Of a DNA stretch of 64,000 bases, positions 35,400 to 49,900 are shown in pieces. The position numbers and the translations under genes were made by a program. Within the stretch, counting starts at the first letter, position 1, and each line of letters starts with the position of its first letter. The notes beneath the pieces were generated by a model. The model saw only the letters and a program-made list of their open reading frames with translations, searched no databases and was not told where the DNA came from. Origin of the DNA: Dendrolimus kikuchii (Eukaryota > Arthropoda > Insecta > Lepidoptera > Lasiocampidae); the NCBI GenBank assembly GCA_019925095.2, contig CM034392.1, forward strand, positions 19,014,387 to 19,078,386, read 5' to 3'.

Positions 35400-35926
35400 A
35401 ATACTGCTCACACTTATGGGCTGGAGCACCCGCTTACCAGACTGACTCTCGACTCCATCCAGCGTCGCGCCGTTCGTATAGTCGACGATCCCATACTAAC
35501 AGGCGGTTTAGAATCGCTTAGCCTTCAGACAAACTTTTCGTCCCTCTGCGTATTCTACCGCCTGTACAACGGAGAGTGTCCCGAGGAACTGTTTGATCTG
35601 GTGCCAACGCCTCATTTTTACAATCGCACCGTTCGCCATCAGCGGGATGTTCACCCCCATTTCCTGGAGCTCCCACGCTCAACTACGTAACGGTTCTCTA
35701 GAACGTTTATTCTGCGTATAACAATGATCTGGAGAGAACTTCCCGCCAAAGTTTTCCCTCTGCGCTACGACATGGGGTCGTTTAAGAAGGGCGTTATAAA
35801 ATTTTTTAGAGGCCGGCAACGCGTTGTCAACGCCCTTGGTGTTGCAAACGTCCATAGGCGACGGTAACCACCTTCCATCAAGTGGGCCGTCCGCCTGTTT
35901 GCCTGCTTCAGGCAATAAAAAAAATG
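35400..35926 (+). mobile_element. CR1-like LINE, 3' end
   Basis: On the plus strand, with one in-frame stop (TAA near 35688) and a frame change near the start, it reads RIQRRAVRIV-type and LCVFYRLYNGECPEELFDL, then a WRELPAKVFPLRYD segment and FKKGVIKFFRGRQR. This is the well-known end of CR1/Jockey-group polyproteins after the RT. The 3' UTR ends ccatcaagtgggccgtccgc and caggcaataaaaaaaa. Confidence 0.85.
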
Positions 35927-36725
35927 CTCTCTAAGAAACGGTCATGAAAAATTCACATCAGAATGCTTTTATTATAAATATAAACCCAAACCAACAAACA
36001 GCATTGTACTTAAGGTCTTAGATTTAAATTTACTTTGTAGGATGAAAAACAAGACCTCGCGGTCTCCAAGTGAAACCTTTTCAGTTTTGCGCGCTTCAGT
36101 TACTAACTACGATGCTTTTAAACCATTTTGATATAATGGTCACAGATTTAACTTTCTACTGGTTGTCTACCCTCTATTAAAAAATCCTAACAGCTAACTG
36201 ACCATAGATACCCTTGGTTCGATTCCATAGCTTTAATTTGAACCTGGTAGATAGCGTGTATTTAAGGGTCACAATTTTCTGCTCTGCTCGTGTTACAATT
36301 TCCAAGATTGCATGGTGTTGGAAACACAAAATCAGGCTGTAAATAATTAAGATTTGCTTCACAATTGTTGACATCTTACGACGGATAAAGGTTGTGACAG
36401 TTACGTGATGATCGCGCCGATTGATCAATAGCCGTTGCGTACAGGACAAGTAGGAGAAAGTTGGTTTCGTGTGGTCATCGATTTATTCAACCGTTTACGT
36501 GCAGTCTTTCTGATAGATATATAGAACTCAGCTTAATTTAAATGTTTTAACATCCAGTAGAGAAGTACTACGGGCTGACGATGGAGAAGATTAGCATAAG
36601 AATTCTTAGATATACTGCTTTTCGTGGTTTTTCCAGAGCGCTACACTATTGGGCTCTTTAAAAAGGGCCTAAACCCACATTTAAAGTCCCGACATGGTAG
36701 GCAATGCATCGACTCCCTCAGGCCC

Positions 36726-36852
36726 GGTTACTGTATCTTACTTATTCATTCACTTGCCCTACCATCGGTTGAATTTTGACATTACTTTTATGGAGTTTGT
36801 CTCAAATATCTTGTCTCGATAGTAAGGCAAATGAACGATCGGTAAGGTATAG
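36726..36852. mobile_element. Short MITE, family N, copy 1
   Basis: The ends are imperfect inverted repeats of about 30 bases (tatcttacttattcattcac against the inverse of gaacgatcggtaaggtata). A second copy is at 46911-47031. No coding capacity. Confidence 0.65.
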
Positions 36853-37019
36853 GATCCGGCCGGTAATGTTATGGTTATCCAATATCCATGGATAACGGTA
36901 GCCACTTGATATCAAGTGGTCAGAATATTATTTACGCTTTTGATGGTCGTCGAAATGGTTGTAGATTAAGTTTAATTTGTTATTGCTTTTAATTAATGTT
37001 GTGTTACGCACTGTGCGCG

Positions 37020-37216
37020 TGGCGGTGTGGCGTGGCGTGGTGCAGGTGTCGGGGGCGCAGCGCGGGCGCGAGCGGCATGCGGCCCCGACGGCAGACGCCC
37101 ATGGAGGTCGGCTAGCGGCGCGCGCGCAGCCCCAGCGCCCGCTCCCTCCGCCCCGCCCCGCAGAAACCATGGAACTCTCTGACGTGCCTCGACACCGGCC
37201 CCTCGCCTTCGATAAG
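37020..37216 (+). CDS. RGS9-like exon 1 with GC-rich 5' leader
   Basis: Coding part 37169-37216: [16 protein letters not shown], with ATG in the context aaaccATGg and donor gttggt. The leader is strongly GC-rich. An acceptor-like gtgcag at about 37040-37045 could begin the exon, or transcription may start here. The leader's left limit is uncertain. Confidence 0.75.
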
Positions 37217-37907
37217 GTTGGTACCATGTTTACCTTAAAAATCTAATCAAGCTTTCTCTCACGCTTTTTAAAAAGTTTCTGCTTGAATTTCAATTTGCAT
37301 TACATACATTATCGTTAGAATGGAAAAAACAGCATCACCTTAATACTTGTGTATGATTTTGAAGAAAAACCGGATAAAGGAGTTTGCTTAGTGTAAACAG
37401 TTTAATAAGTAAATCTATTGCAACTCTCCTCGACGAAGATTAATTTATTAATATGCTCCAATAAATAACAAGTCACTTAGACTGAAGAAAATATTCTTAA
37501 AATAATTTATTTTACTACATACAACACGTTTGTCCTGATATAATTATGATAATGCAGTCCGTTCTATTTTAATCGTTTTACAACACCTGCGCTTTTTGCC
37601 TGCCCACCCACGAAATACAAGGTGATACCGAAATAATGTAATGTACTAACGATACTGTACATAAAAGCTTTATAAAACTGTTGTGGTGGGCAGTACTTCC
37701 CCTTATGTATTTTTAACGGCAACCCGAGCGGCGCTCGCCTGCCTGCCTCTGAAAATCAATAGGGTTCACTTAACCCCTGTCTATATGCTGCCCGTTTCTT
37801 ATAGCTGGCACCGCAAGCTTCGATAAATCGAATAGAGGTCTTAATTTGTTTTAACAAGAAATTTAAAATGAATTTCTTATCTTGTTGTAAATCATCTTAA
37901 GTATATA

Positions 37908-37994
<87 letters not shown>

Positions 37995-40900
37995 GTGACC
38001 CAATGTAACGAAACCTATCATCAAAAAGTTAGTTCCGTTGCCGAGACACTTCGTTGAATTTCTATGTTAAATGAGGTTATAATAAAACTACGTTTTAACG
38101 GTTTTAAGCGCGGTAATTTATTTGATTTTTGTTTTTCCGACGTTTCGGCTACTTTTCAGTGGCTGTGGTCACGGAAGACAAAGATGTCAAGTGTCAACAA
38201 GTATTATTAAAGTTTTATTTAGCCTACCGCCAACTTGTTCATTTTAATTATTTAGTTTTAATTTTGTGTATGGTTATTATATACTCTATGGGAGCCTAAT
38301 CTAATTCTGGCAGTTGGTTTTTGCTGGGTTTGTGGGTCTTAATAGTTTTGATGATCGGATCCCAAACAGGTGGTACTTGTTAACCATCTTCTCTATTGAA
38401 ATTTGGGTGTTTTTTGATTTCAATAGCCTCACGCATCATTCTAGGTATGTTTCGAATGTTAGACCTCTAATAATAAACTAGTAATTTAATCTACCAGTAA
38501 CATGTCAATAAAGTATTTATTAGATTTCTAAGAAATGGACGGACTGTCGAGGCAGCCTATTAGAGGTGTATCTTTTTACTGAGTACGTTTTGTAATGTAT
38601 TATAGTTATTTATTTTCTTTTCAATAAGAAGGAATTTTTAATATTTTATTTAATTCGTTACTAATGAAAAGTTTTATTGATTTTTAAACTAGTCAACTTG
38701 AAACGTACGAGAAAGAAATTTTGCGGCTTAAATGGTGTCATTTTATATTTAATACTTTAATTATTTTTCAGTTTACAAGAATTTTCGTTTAGTATCTTTA
38801 TCACTTAATTATTCATCTGCATTGTCCTAGTCTACTCCTATTTCGTAATTTCTATCAAGTAAGGTTCGTGCACGTCACTAATAAAATTTATTTGTTATGG
38901 ATTTACAATCAATCCATATGCGATTTATTACTCATTGTAATGCATAGAAATAGCAAACCTTGTTACTTACGATTATATTCTATTCCGTCATTGAATCTTA
39001 ACAAAGGTAACGATGTAATAGTTTTCTTTGTCATATTGTCATATAAATATTGTGGGAAACATTTAGACTTTTCTTCTTCTATAAACTATGTTATATAAGT
39101 ATACATTATGTTTACAGGCAAAATTGTGTACTTATAAATAAATATTACAGTAGATAGCGATACAAATTAATATTTTTTAAATATAAGATAAAGTAAATGT
39201 AATCCAATCTGTTGTCTATAATATTATAAAATTCTTAAAATGCCGTGTCTTTACATTAAAGGTATTTAAAAAAAATACTGGAATAGATAATTTTTTTTTA
39301 GATATCTTGTCTGTTTGTTTGGGATTCACGTAAAAACTACTGGGTCGATTTCGATGTGGTTTTCGTTGATCGACAGCAAATTCTTAGCTTAAAATTTGAG
39401 CTACTTTTTAACCCGGGAAACCCGCGGGGATATTCGCGGGGGTGTATTTTCTGGGATTTTCTAACTTCGAAACCACGTGATATTAGGACCTGCTTAATAT
39501 GACAGTTTCTATATTAATTAGACATCTTTAGTAGAACAGATGTAATCATGTATGCCTTTAGTAACATTTCTTATCCCGAATTTTTACGGAAATCTTCGGA
39601 ATTCATTATTCATTCAGTATTTCATTTTAAACATTCAAACAAATTGAATATTTAAATTTAAACACTGGTAAAATAACTGTAATTTACGTTACCTGGCAAG
39701 CGTGGACGAAGTAGCGGGCAAATCCCAGTACAACATAAAATTCACCTGAAGATTACAAGTATCTACTCTGTACCTACGTATCTAATACAATACTGAACCC
39801 ACCCAGATCACCTTTTAAATCTCGACTATGCATACCAGTTGAAAATAAAAATATAATAAAATTATATCTTCATTTATTGCGCTATCTCATCACGCTTTTA
39901 CTATAATATAGATTTCTTCACGGTTTCTTTGCCGCGATATATCTCCGGCAAGTGGCTAATTTAGGTATACGTAGATTGAATTATAAAAAAATACCCCCGA
40001 GTCCAAGATTTGAAAAGTAAACAAATAATCATCCATACAAACTCGTTTTCAATATTATATATTTATACTAAGTTATTGACAAAGTTTTGCTTGCGTAAAG
40101 TACGAACCCGTATCGTATGCCACTTGCATTTTCTAAAATAAACAGTTTCTTATGTTCATGTCACTGAAGTCTCATATTTACCAAACGTGAAACTTATTAA
40201 TACGAAAAATCGTGAAAAAGTAACAAACTTTCGAACACATCATAGATAAATTTGTGACTTTGTTTGTTTGTAGGAAATAATTAATATCTTGAACTACTGC
40301 ACATATTTTCAAAATTCTTTCAACAATGGAAAGGTACATTATTCCTCAGTGACATAGACTATATTAGATTTTAATTAATAACTTTTTAAATAATATTTTT
40401 TCTTTTTAATGACGCCCAGCGAAGTGGGCACGGGAACGTCTGTCAAACATGTAACAGCAATAGCGTTCCACACAAGAATTACGCAGATCCTCGTATAAGG
40501 CACTGCGAGTGCTCTACGCGTTTGTGAATTAATTAAAGATAGATAGAGAACACTTTATTGTACACCATTACAGAAAACACAGAAAAGCTTATAGCCTAAA
40601 AATATTCTAAATGTGCACAATGGGTGGTCTTATCGTTAAGAAGCGATCTCTTCCAGACAACCCGTGGCAGGAATAAAATAGATTATATTTGTTAATACAT
40701 AAATATTATAGGATATGCAGTTACTAATTAAAGGTTACAAAGCTAATTAAACCTTGATTTGCGTGCCTGCGCGTGTACTTTTTAATGACGCCCAGCTAAG
40801 GGAGCACGGGTCAGCTAGTATACTATATTTAAAAAAATATGAAAAGTACATCTAGAAACTGTAGACAACAGAATTGAATATAAACAATCCTTTAGGTGTA

Positions 40901-43900
40901 ATGAATTGTAAGAGAAGGGTGGATAAGGTTGGAACGTGGCACCGGGTCCGTGGTTCGTGAGATGCGATTGTCCCCCTCCCTCTTGTCAGGGAAGAGCGGA
41001 GAGGATCGATCGCGCCCGTGACGTCACCGCCTTAGCCTTCATTTTCCCGGCGCTGAGAACAAATTGAACCACTAAGGACACTTAAATCCAGCTCTAATCG
41101 GCGCATATGGTGCTGCACATAGAGTAAGAAACTTAAATAATTAGTTGCGAAAACTTAAGAACATACTGCGTAAATATTTATGTATGAATTATAATTACGC
41201 GTCCTAAACGCCGTCAGAAGTCGACAAATATTTAGGATATATAAAAACATCAAAATAATATGCTTAAAAATATTATAACAATGCATAAAAATGTTAATTA
41301 TCATTTTTATGCCTAATGAAAACTGATTGTAACTTTAGCATGTGATTAAGGTAAATAAAAATATTTCTATTAATTTTATTTTTAATATATGTACTCAAGA
41401 ATTAAGTTGCCCAAAAATACCTCAAGTATCTCATATTAGGAGACTTTCGTGCTCGAATAAAATCTTTGTGTGTGTGTCCATTTAGTTTTGTAACACAGAA
41501 ACGGGAATCACTGTTGCTAAAATATTTACTTTTATTATTATTAATACATTAAAATTGAAGTATTTCCAATTAAAATTAAAATGGTATCTCATATTTGGCC
41601 CCTTTAGTCTATACTTTAAAAATCATGGATCTTATTTCTCCCGATACTGAAGGCGACCTCCAGATTGCCTCGAGGGCCTAGTCCAACAATCGCAATCGCC
41701 GCTGGGTCGGCCGCTTGCCGCGCTGGATGGCACTCGAAACCCCGCTGAGATTCGCTCAAGTGCACGACTGCCTTAAGGACAAGAATGACGTCAGAGATAT
41801 TTTAAAGTATAACTGATGTCTCGCTATTTTCACGCTGACTTTTCGATTTTATTAATAATCACCCTCTTCCTTTAGTTCACAGAAATTTATCTCTACAAGC
41901 AAAACTATAAGTTGAGGTAATAATGAGGTTGTGTTGTATTTTTTCAAACTTAGCCGATTCGATACTTGACCGGGCTATATCAAAATAGACTCCGAGATTC
42001 CTTTTCAAGAATTTTTCGCTATATCTTATAGTTCCAGACTTAGCAATAGAAGCCCTCTTGAAAAATTGAACCTGTATGAAGCCACTTTATACAAACGTGC
42101 CACGAATAGGTACTGTCTGTTCCGAGTAAAATCTCAAAACCCAACCTAGCAGTTAGACTTTTATGGGCTGCTATTATAATGTTCTATTTCATTATAGGAT
42201 TATCCCAGGCGAAGTAATAAATTCATATAGGCTTTAACGGGTTCGCCATTATTTTAATCTGAAAGTGATTTAATATAATCCAGATATTATGGCTTTATAA
42301 ATTAGCTGCAGAAGACAATGTGACACCTCACTTTATGTGAAAAAACTTATATTGCATAGTCCTATGACATTGGACTTTGTAGTGTAATCTGTGGTGGATT
42401 TCTCAGCAAGCTGAATATGCTAGAGCCTAGGGTGACAGATCCTAGGGACGGCTTTGGGGCCGAAACGAATTACACTTACTTATATTTTTCACGGGATGAA
42501 GGTGGTGTAGGTAATTAGGTAGTGCATAATCATAAAGTTACAATTTCATTGACAAAAAACTGTTATTAATATGATCGTGAACATAACGTAATGGCTAGCG
42601 CACGCGTCCCAATGTCAGCATGCATCGCTTGAGCAGTTTTCGGACCTAATTACATATTTTCACAATTACCATGTGCTAACAACGGTGAAGGAAAACATCG
42701 TAATGGAACCTGCACATCGAGGTAATCGATGTGTGAAACTTGCCAAGCCGTCTTAGACAAGAGGGGAGAGTAAGCTGTATATTCCCCTATAGTGGGAGGC
42801 CCGAGCGCAGCAGTGGGACGTTTATGGGCTGTTATTATTATATTATATGATTGTGAAGTAGTGGGTAGAGGTGGCAAAATATGAATAGCCTACTGGTGGC
42901 AAATATGTACATCCACCACTGGGTTTAGTGGTCTAAACGTTAGCCCCTTTAAGTTTAATAAAACAAAGAACTTACACGTACATTTCCGTTACTTACTTCT
43001 GTGATCAGCCCCTGAATACCACCTACCTGCAACGCAAGCGCAATTTGCTTAGCTTGGAAATATATCGAGAGATAAAAGGCTACCTGTTTTAAGCGAGATT
43101 TTTTGATACACTTAAATCATGGTCTTTTTTCATTTTGACCTATGTATGTATGTATAACTTAAGGATATATATTAAGGATTCCAATTAAAATCTATAGATG
43201 TTTTTCTTTTTCAAATATAGTAAGTACATAGTTTATTAATGACGTGTTTTTTTGGGTCACATGAAACATTAAACTCTTCTCCCTCCGCCAGTTCTTCCTA
43301 ATGTCGCTTAAAACAAATAGCCCTTCACCCTTCGATAATTATAATGTGTGTTTTGATCTGTCAATTTATTTATTTATATCTTGCATACTGAGCTCGACCA
43401 TACAGTTTGGCGTGGACTATATTCTTTCTTCACTGTCCAGCTGTTAAATCGTTTTATTTAGTAGATATAAATTTGATAAAAATGTTTGTTATGATACAAA
43501 GATGTGTGTAATATAATTTATTCCTACTACTATTATAAAGAGGAAAGTTTTATATTTTTGTAATCGTTTGTTTGTAACGAATACACTCAAAAACTACTGG
43601 ACTGATTTCAAAAGTTTTTTCACTATTATAATGCTACATTATCCCAGATTAATATAGGCTATATTTAGCAGGGATGGAAGGTACACCGCTGATATAGAAA
43701 GAAGAGTGAATTTGGGGAATAGTTTAAATGGTGCGTTAGGTAAACTTCTAGGCGCTAAGAACCTCAGCCAGAAGGCCCAGCTCTCCGTACACAACGCGGT
43801 GCTGGTACCTACGCTCGCGTATGGAAGCGAGAGTTGGGTATGGAAGAAAGAGCATGAAAGTAGAGTAAACGCGGTCGAGATGCGAGCACTGCGCAAAATC

Positions 43901-46900
43901 TGCGGAGTGACGCTCGCGGACCGCGTTCGTAATACCGAAGTAAGAAAGAGAGTTGGTCTGAAAGAGAGTGTCGGGGTGAAGGTAAGGAAAGGAATGCTCC
44001 GGTGGTTCGGGCATGTGGAAAGAATGCATGATGAAAGAATGACTAAACAGATATACAATGCAAAAGTGGATGGATGCAGAAGTCGTGGAAGGCCACGACA
44101 CACCTTCCATGATCAAATTGATCGTGTACTAGCAGAAGGTGATGTCAGGAGCCTTAAGAACAGACGAGCTTGCATGACAAGAGTTATGAATGTCAAAGAG
44201 GCAAGTGAGGTGTGTAAGAATAAGCCTAAATGGCACTCTGTTGTTCGTGCCTACCCCGCAAGGGAACTGGCGTGAAGTTATGTATGTATGTATGTATGTA
44301 TATTTATTACTAGAAAAAAAATAGAGATCCTACTAAATCTTCAATAATGTAACCCAAGGTGTAAATAATTAGTGTTTCAGTGGGTCTCGGGATAGTTTAG
44401 ATTTACAATTAGACCCGGTAGGTGGCGCTGGAGTCGGGTTCTAGATTTCTTTATTTTTCAGGGCAACGTCTGTCGGACCCGCTAGTATCCCATAAAATTT
44501 AAGGTTTTAATTGAGACGTAGATGCGAACTTTATATTAAGAAGTCTCGGTGACTACTGTAATGCATAACCTCCATATTGTCTTAACTCCAGAAATAGGTT
44601 TTGGGTCGACCGTTTTCTGGTTCAATTAACTCTTTGTATTGATTCTAATTGAGTTTCACTTGATTGCATTATGAATTTAACAGGCGTAACAGTATTGAAC
44701 TTGAAGATTCATGGATATAATGACGTATACTATAATAGATGTATAGAATAGAAAATATTTTATGCCGGACCCAAATTATTGTCAAAAGGAATAGAAGAGA
44801 TCCTAGACGAAATAATATTATTGAGTAGTTTTATCTTACGTGTAAATTTTAAAAATCTTCTCTAGAACTAGGCAGACTTTGAGGTACACAACCGAGACGG
44901 GTGACTGAGATACTTGTAGAATAGAATGTATTCCATATAATATTGTTTGGGGTTTTGTAACCTTCGACAAAAACGGGGCTTTTATACTGTCGTCATGTCC
45001 ATCTGGATATTTGTTTTATTGCATGAGTTCAGCAGACAGGCAGACCAGCCCACCTGATGGAAAGCCATTACCACAGCCTATGAAGATTTATTGTAACACT
45101 AAAGATGCTACCGCTCTCTAAAAGGACACTGGAACCTGGCCACTAATGCCGGAACACAACTCAAAGTTGTTATGGCGCTATATTTGGATCAGTGATAGCC
45201 ATCCAGAAGGACAAATGCCCAACCACCTGGCTATGGGTTATTTTGTCGCCTCTTAAGACAGGCCGCCCGGCCGCAGGAAACTGTATTCTTTCTCCGTTCC
45301 TGCCCGGATGAAATGTATGCCATTATTCTCAGCAATTACTGGGTCTATGATATAGGGCTCTGTAGTTGTTGAGAAAACTTGCTGTAATATCCAAAGACAG
45401 ACCGACCGATATGACCACTTTATATAAATAAGCCCCGTTCTTTCCAGAAAGGTTACTAAACCTCAGAAATTAATAAACTGCATTACGAATTTAATGATAC
45501 TCTTTATAACATGCAACAAACTCGAAAACTTTCAAAAATGAATGTTGATACTTATATGTATGAACAACAACATACCGGTATAACTGTGAATAGTTGTAAT
45601 GACAATCCAAAAATAACAGCGTTTATTTAATGTGGATAATTGAGAATGTTGTTAATGTGTTCACAAGTACATGTGAATTAATTTGTATGTTACAGATGGA
45701 AAGTTTGATAAAAGAAATGCAAGATCCAGAAACAGGCGTACCAGTAAGAAGTCAAAAACTATTTCTCAGTGTTATTCCATCTGCTTTTATGGGTAAGACA
45801 TTATTACTTTTTTTACTAAATATAAGTTTGCATGGTTTGTGTAAGTATATGTGATCCTTCTGTATGGCAGTGAAGCTTGGCCTGTACTTGAGCGACACAA
45901 GCAAGAGCTGCGTGTAACAGACATGAATATGTTGCGATGGATGTGTAATCGCGTGGAAAGACTGCGTCAGGAACTCCCGCAATTCACGACAGTCATCGTA
46001 TCCCGGATACGGCTACGTTTTACGCAGACCGGTTGATTTTGTGGGGAACAAATATCTAGCCATGCCGTTTCCGCTTGATCCTGATCGAAGGGGTAGAGCT
46101 AAGAAATGCTGGCTTGACGTTGTGAAAGATGACATGCGTACCAATGATTTCAAAAGCGGACGCCGAAGACGGTGCGAAGCGGAAAAGTAAAAATAGGAAA
46201 GCGTATCCTGCGCGTCGAAGCAAACGCTTCGAACGTAACCGGGATTTAACGCTCGGATGATGATGATGTGTATATAGTGTAGATAGATAGTTACCAGCTA
46301 GTGTCGGTAGTAAATATTCAAGTTTTAAAATGTTATGTTGTAGTAAAAAAGGCACTTAGTAAAGGCTAGACCCCTGTCATGCTCCGCCCCAGCATCGGCC
46401 TTTTTTTAAATTATTTGCCGACGTCATAAAACAGAAATTTTGTGGCTACTCGAAAATAAACGACCACCGACAATCATCAAAAATTCTCTATATAAACAGA
46501 CGTATTTGCATAAGAATAATTCGTGCAACTATTGTATGTTGTACAAAAAACTGTATAAAAAATAAGTTTCAGGTTGTCATAAAAGAAAATTGCAATATAT
46601 AACACTTTTAAATTTCCTAACAAAAACTTCAATTATTATTTTATTTCATTTATTTATTTATTTCATTCTATACATTTTCACGTGGCTTTTCTCGATTAAT
46701 TTGGAATTCGTAGGTGTCTAATGAAAAGGATCTCGATGTCTGAGACAAAAAGTATCCTATATTTATTCTCGCTAAAGTAAGTAGGTATATAAAAAATACT
46801 AATAACAACCCATAATATCTCACTATTGGGTTCACGCCTCCCAAATTTTTTTTGGGAAATCGAATGATATACCCGCCACGCTTGTCCAATGCGGTTTGTG

Positions 46901-49900
46901 GCCGGTTCCTATATCTTACTATACGTACAAGCGCCCTATTGCCATTGGTTGAATTTTGATATTACTTGTGTGGAGCTTATGTTAAATTTTATCCGAAAAG
47001 TAAGGCAAATGAACGGTCGGTAAGATGTAAAAAGAAATAAACGATACGTTTCAAATTTAACGCTCACGTGAAAATGAAAGTTAAATCCGCTTATCTCGTT
47101 TTAAAAAAATCTAAAGAATTGTACATCGTAAAGAGACGTATCTAGACATCATAATAATATTTAGAATGATACCGTCTACCGAGTAGTTTGCTGTACACGT
47201 CTAACCGTCTTCACCGTCTGATTACATAATCAATAGTCTTGCGGACGTTCACTGTGCTTTGCCAATTTATTTTATATCTCTATCTCTATATGTATGTATT
47301 TAATTACTTCAAAGTCTCATATTGTTGCTAACTATTAACTAAATATATATTATATAGACAGGATTAGAACTTGAGAATTAATACATTGCTTAACTTTTTT
47401 CTTTAAATATGGCGTTGCAAGATTTGTTTATCTAGCCAGTATCAAACATTACGAGTATTCAAGTTTTTAACTAATCTTCAAGTAGAAAGCATCAACCAAA
47501 TTGTGGGTTGGGTCTTTGGCCGACACTTTGACAGGGCAAATAAAAGCATTTCCCTAAATAACTGACATTATAAACGCAATTACACAATTCGCATATTCTA
47601 CAACTATTGGTCACCTTTAACTAACGCGATCTATATTCAAAACAATTTTTTTCTTAGAACAAAATTAAATCGGACAAAAGGAACAGCACGATTTTTCTAA
47701 GTACTAGTGGGTAGAAAATTAATTTATTACAATATTAAATTAGCTGTTTGGAATGTTATTTTAAAATAATAAAGATGTATATAAATAGACATATTGTATA
47801 GATTTTTTTTTTGTGTGTTCTTGTATTATTTAATTACTTTTTTTTATCCAATTTTCCAATATTATATCAAATATATTATAAACTGACGGACTCATAAACT
47901 GCATCAAAGTAATAGACGACTTTGAAATAAGTATTTTAACCAAGTATGCAAACTTTCTATACAGATTTAAATTGAAACCTCTAGATTGGTTCGTGAACTT
48001 TAAAACAGCGTAGGGCCATATCCTTAAGTTTAAGTTTGTGTACTGGAAAGGACCTTTTTTTGAATAAAAAACAGAAATTTAAGGAAAATTGGTTTAATTA
48101 AAAAATTGGTTTTAACAATAGACACAAACTTTATGCAAGGGTTAATTATGTTTTAATAAGGTGTATTACCTCCACGTGCCCTTATTACGGATTCTAATCG
48201 GTTCTGCATAGATTTTATTAGGGTTATTAAAAGATCTTGCGGAATATTGTCCCATTCTTCTGAAAGTGCTGTTCTTAGTACTGTGCTTCAATTTAATGTG
48301 TGTTAGTTATTTCAATTTAAATCTGTATAGAAAGTTTGCATACTTGGTTAAAATATTTATTTCAAACTCGTCTATTACTTTGATGCAGTTTATGAGTCCG
48401 TCAGTGTAATTTTCTTATAGTTGTATGAGCCAAGTGCGTAACACGAATTATTTTTTTGTGGAAACTTAGCTGGTATGTGTATTTTATATTGTAAGAATGA
48501 TAATTATTGTATTTTTCCCAAATGAATTAAATAAATGAGAAATCTTTGTTCCAGGTTATGATCTTGTCGAATGGCTAATGGAACGGTTTAATCTTGATGA
48601 AACTAGCAATGGTGAGTGTTACGTAATCGGGATTGGAGCCTGCGCATGGTCACGCCGCAGAACTCCCGTAGAATCTAGCTATAGCGAGAAGCCCAAGTAT
48701 TCCCAGGTTTCATTATGTAGGTAGAGCTATCATACTCGTACGCATTACGCATGTTTGTGGTCTTGCTGTTATGCCTGACTGTGCCCGCTGCATTTGATGA
48801 AGATCTTCCAAGTAAAACATTTTAAATTAACAGCTAAAATAGCGAAATTTTTGGAAACGTCCTAGATTTTATTATGTGTTGTATGTCACTTCCCATGTAG
48901 TTTTCTTAAGGTGTTTTTTTTATTATACACTACCAGTCCAGGATAAAATTACGATAGTGTTTTGGACACCTTCCTTGGATCTACCAACTAAATACTTCGG
49001 TATTCATTGCTATATAAAGTCTGGATGGCTACCAGGTCTAGAGAATGCCGCCATAACAGCCTTGAGTTGTGTTCCGGCGTTACAGACCAGCTTACAGTCT
49101 CTCTTTAGAGAACGGCAACATATTCGTAGCGCCTTTGGTGTTACAAATGTTCATAAAAACGATAACCGCTATCCTTCACGTGGGCCGTCTGTCTCTCTGC
49201 TGAACTCATACAAAATTTTTTTTTATTAAAGAGTCTGGAGGGATCTGCCAGAAATTTCCCTTCGCACTACAATACGAGGTTGTTTAAGAATGGCGTCGTA
49301 AAAGATCTTCGTGGTCATCAATGCGTTAACGACGCCCTTGATGTTGCAAACGTACATAAGCGACGATAGTCATTTTCCAATAGGTGGGCCGTCTGCCTGT
49401 TTGCCTAATTCAGGCAATCAAAAATCCAAAGACGCTTCCCATGACTCTGACAGCGTTGGGTTATCAGAGAAATGCTTATTGTAATATCCTGTGAAATGCC
49501 TATAGCTATTGTCCAATCGAATTCTGTATATCTACAACTAAATTGTGCACAAAAATTAATATAACTATTCTGACACTCTTACTTTAATAACAAAATGACC
49601 TGTGTAACTATTAACACTTTTACACAACTAATCATTCCTCCCGACGTACCTGCGCAGTAGACCAATTTTAGTAGCGCTGCCAGTGTACGAATCGAGTAGG
49701 CGGAACCAAGCTATGAATGCATAGTATATTGCATAGCGAGCTATACTGCCATTTCCGGTTGCGGATAAAGTTCAATATCAATATTTACATATTAGAAATG
49801 GATCTGCACTTTTCTGCGCAAACGAAAACTGCCGATCGGAATTATAAGTTGTCTAAAACTGTATATGCTGTTAACCGCGTTTTAGCTGTGCCAAGCCACA

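Noticed and set aside
41640..41815. GC-rich patch as an LTR-retrotransposon integrase fragment
   Set aside because: The open frame shows no zinc-finger or DDE motif and I could not match it to any family.
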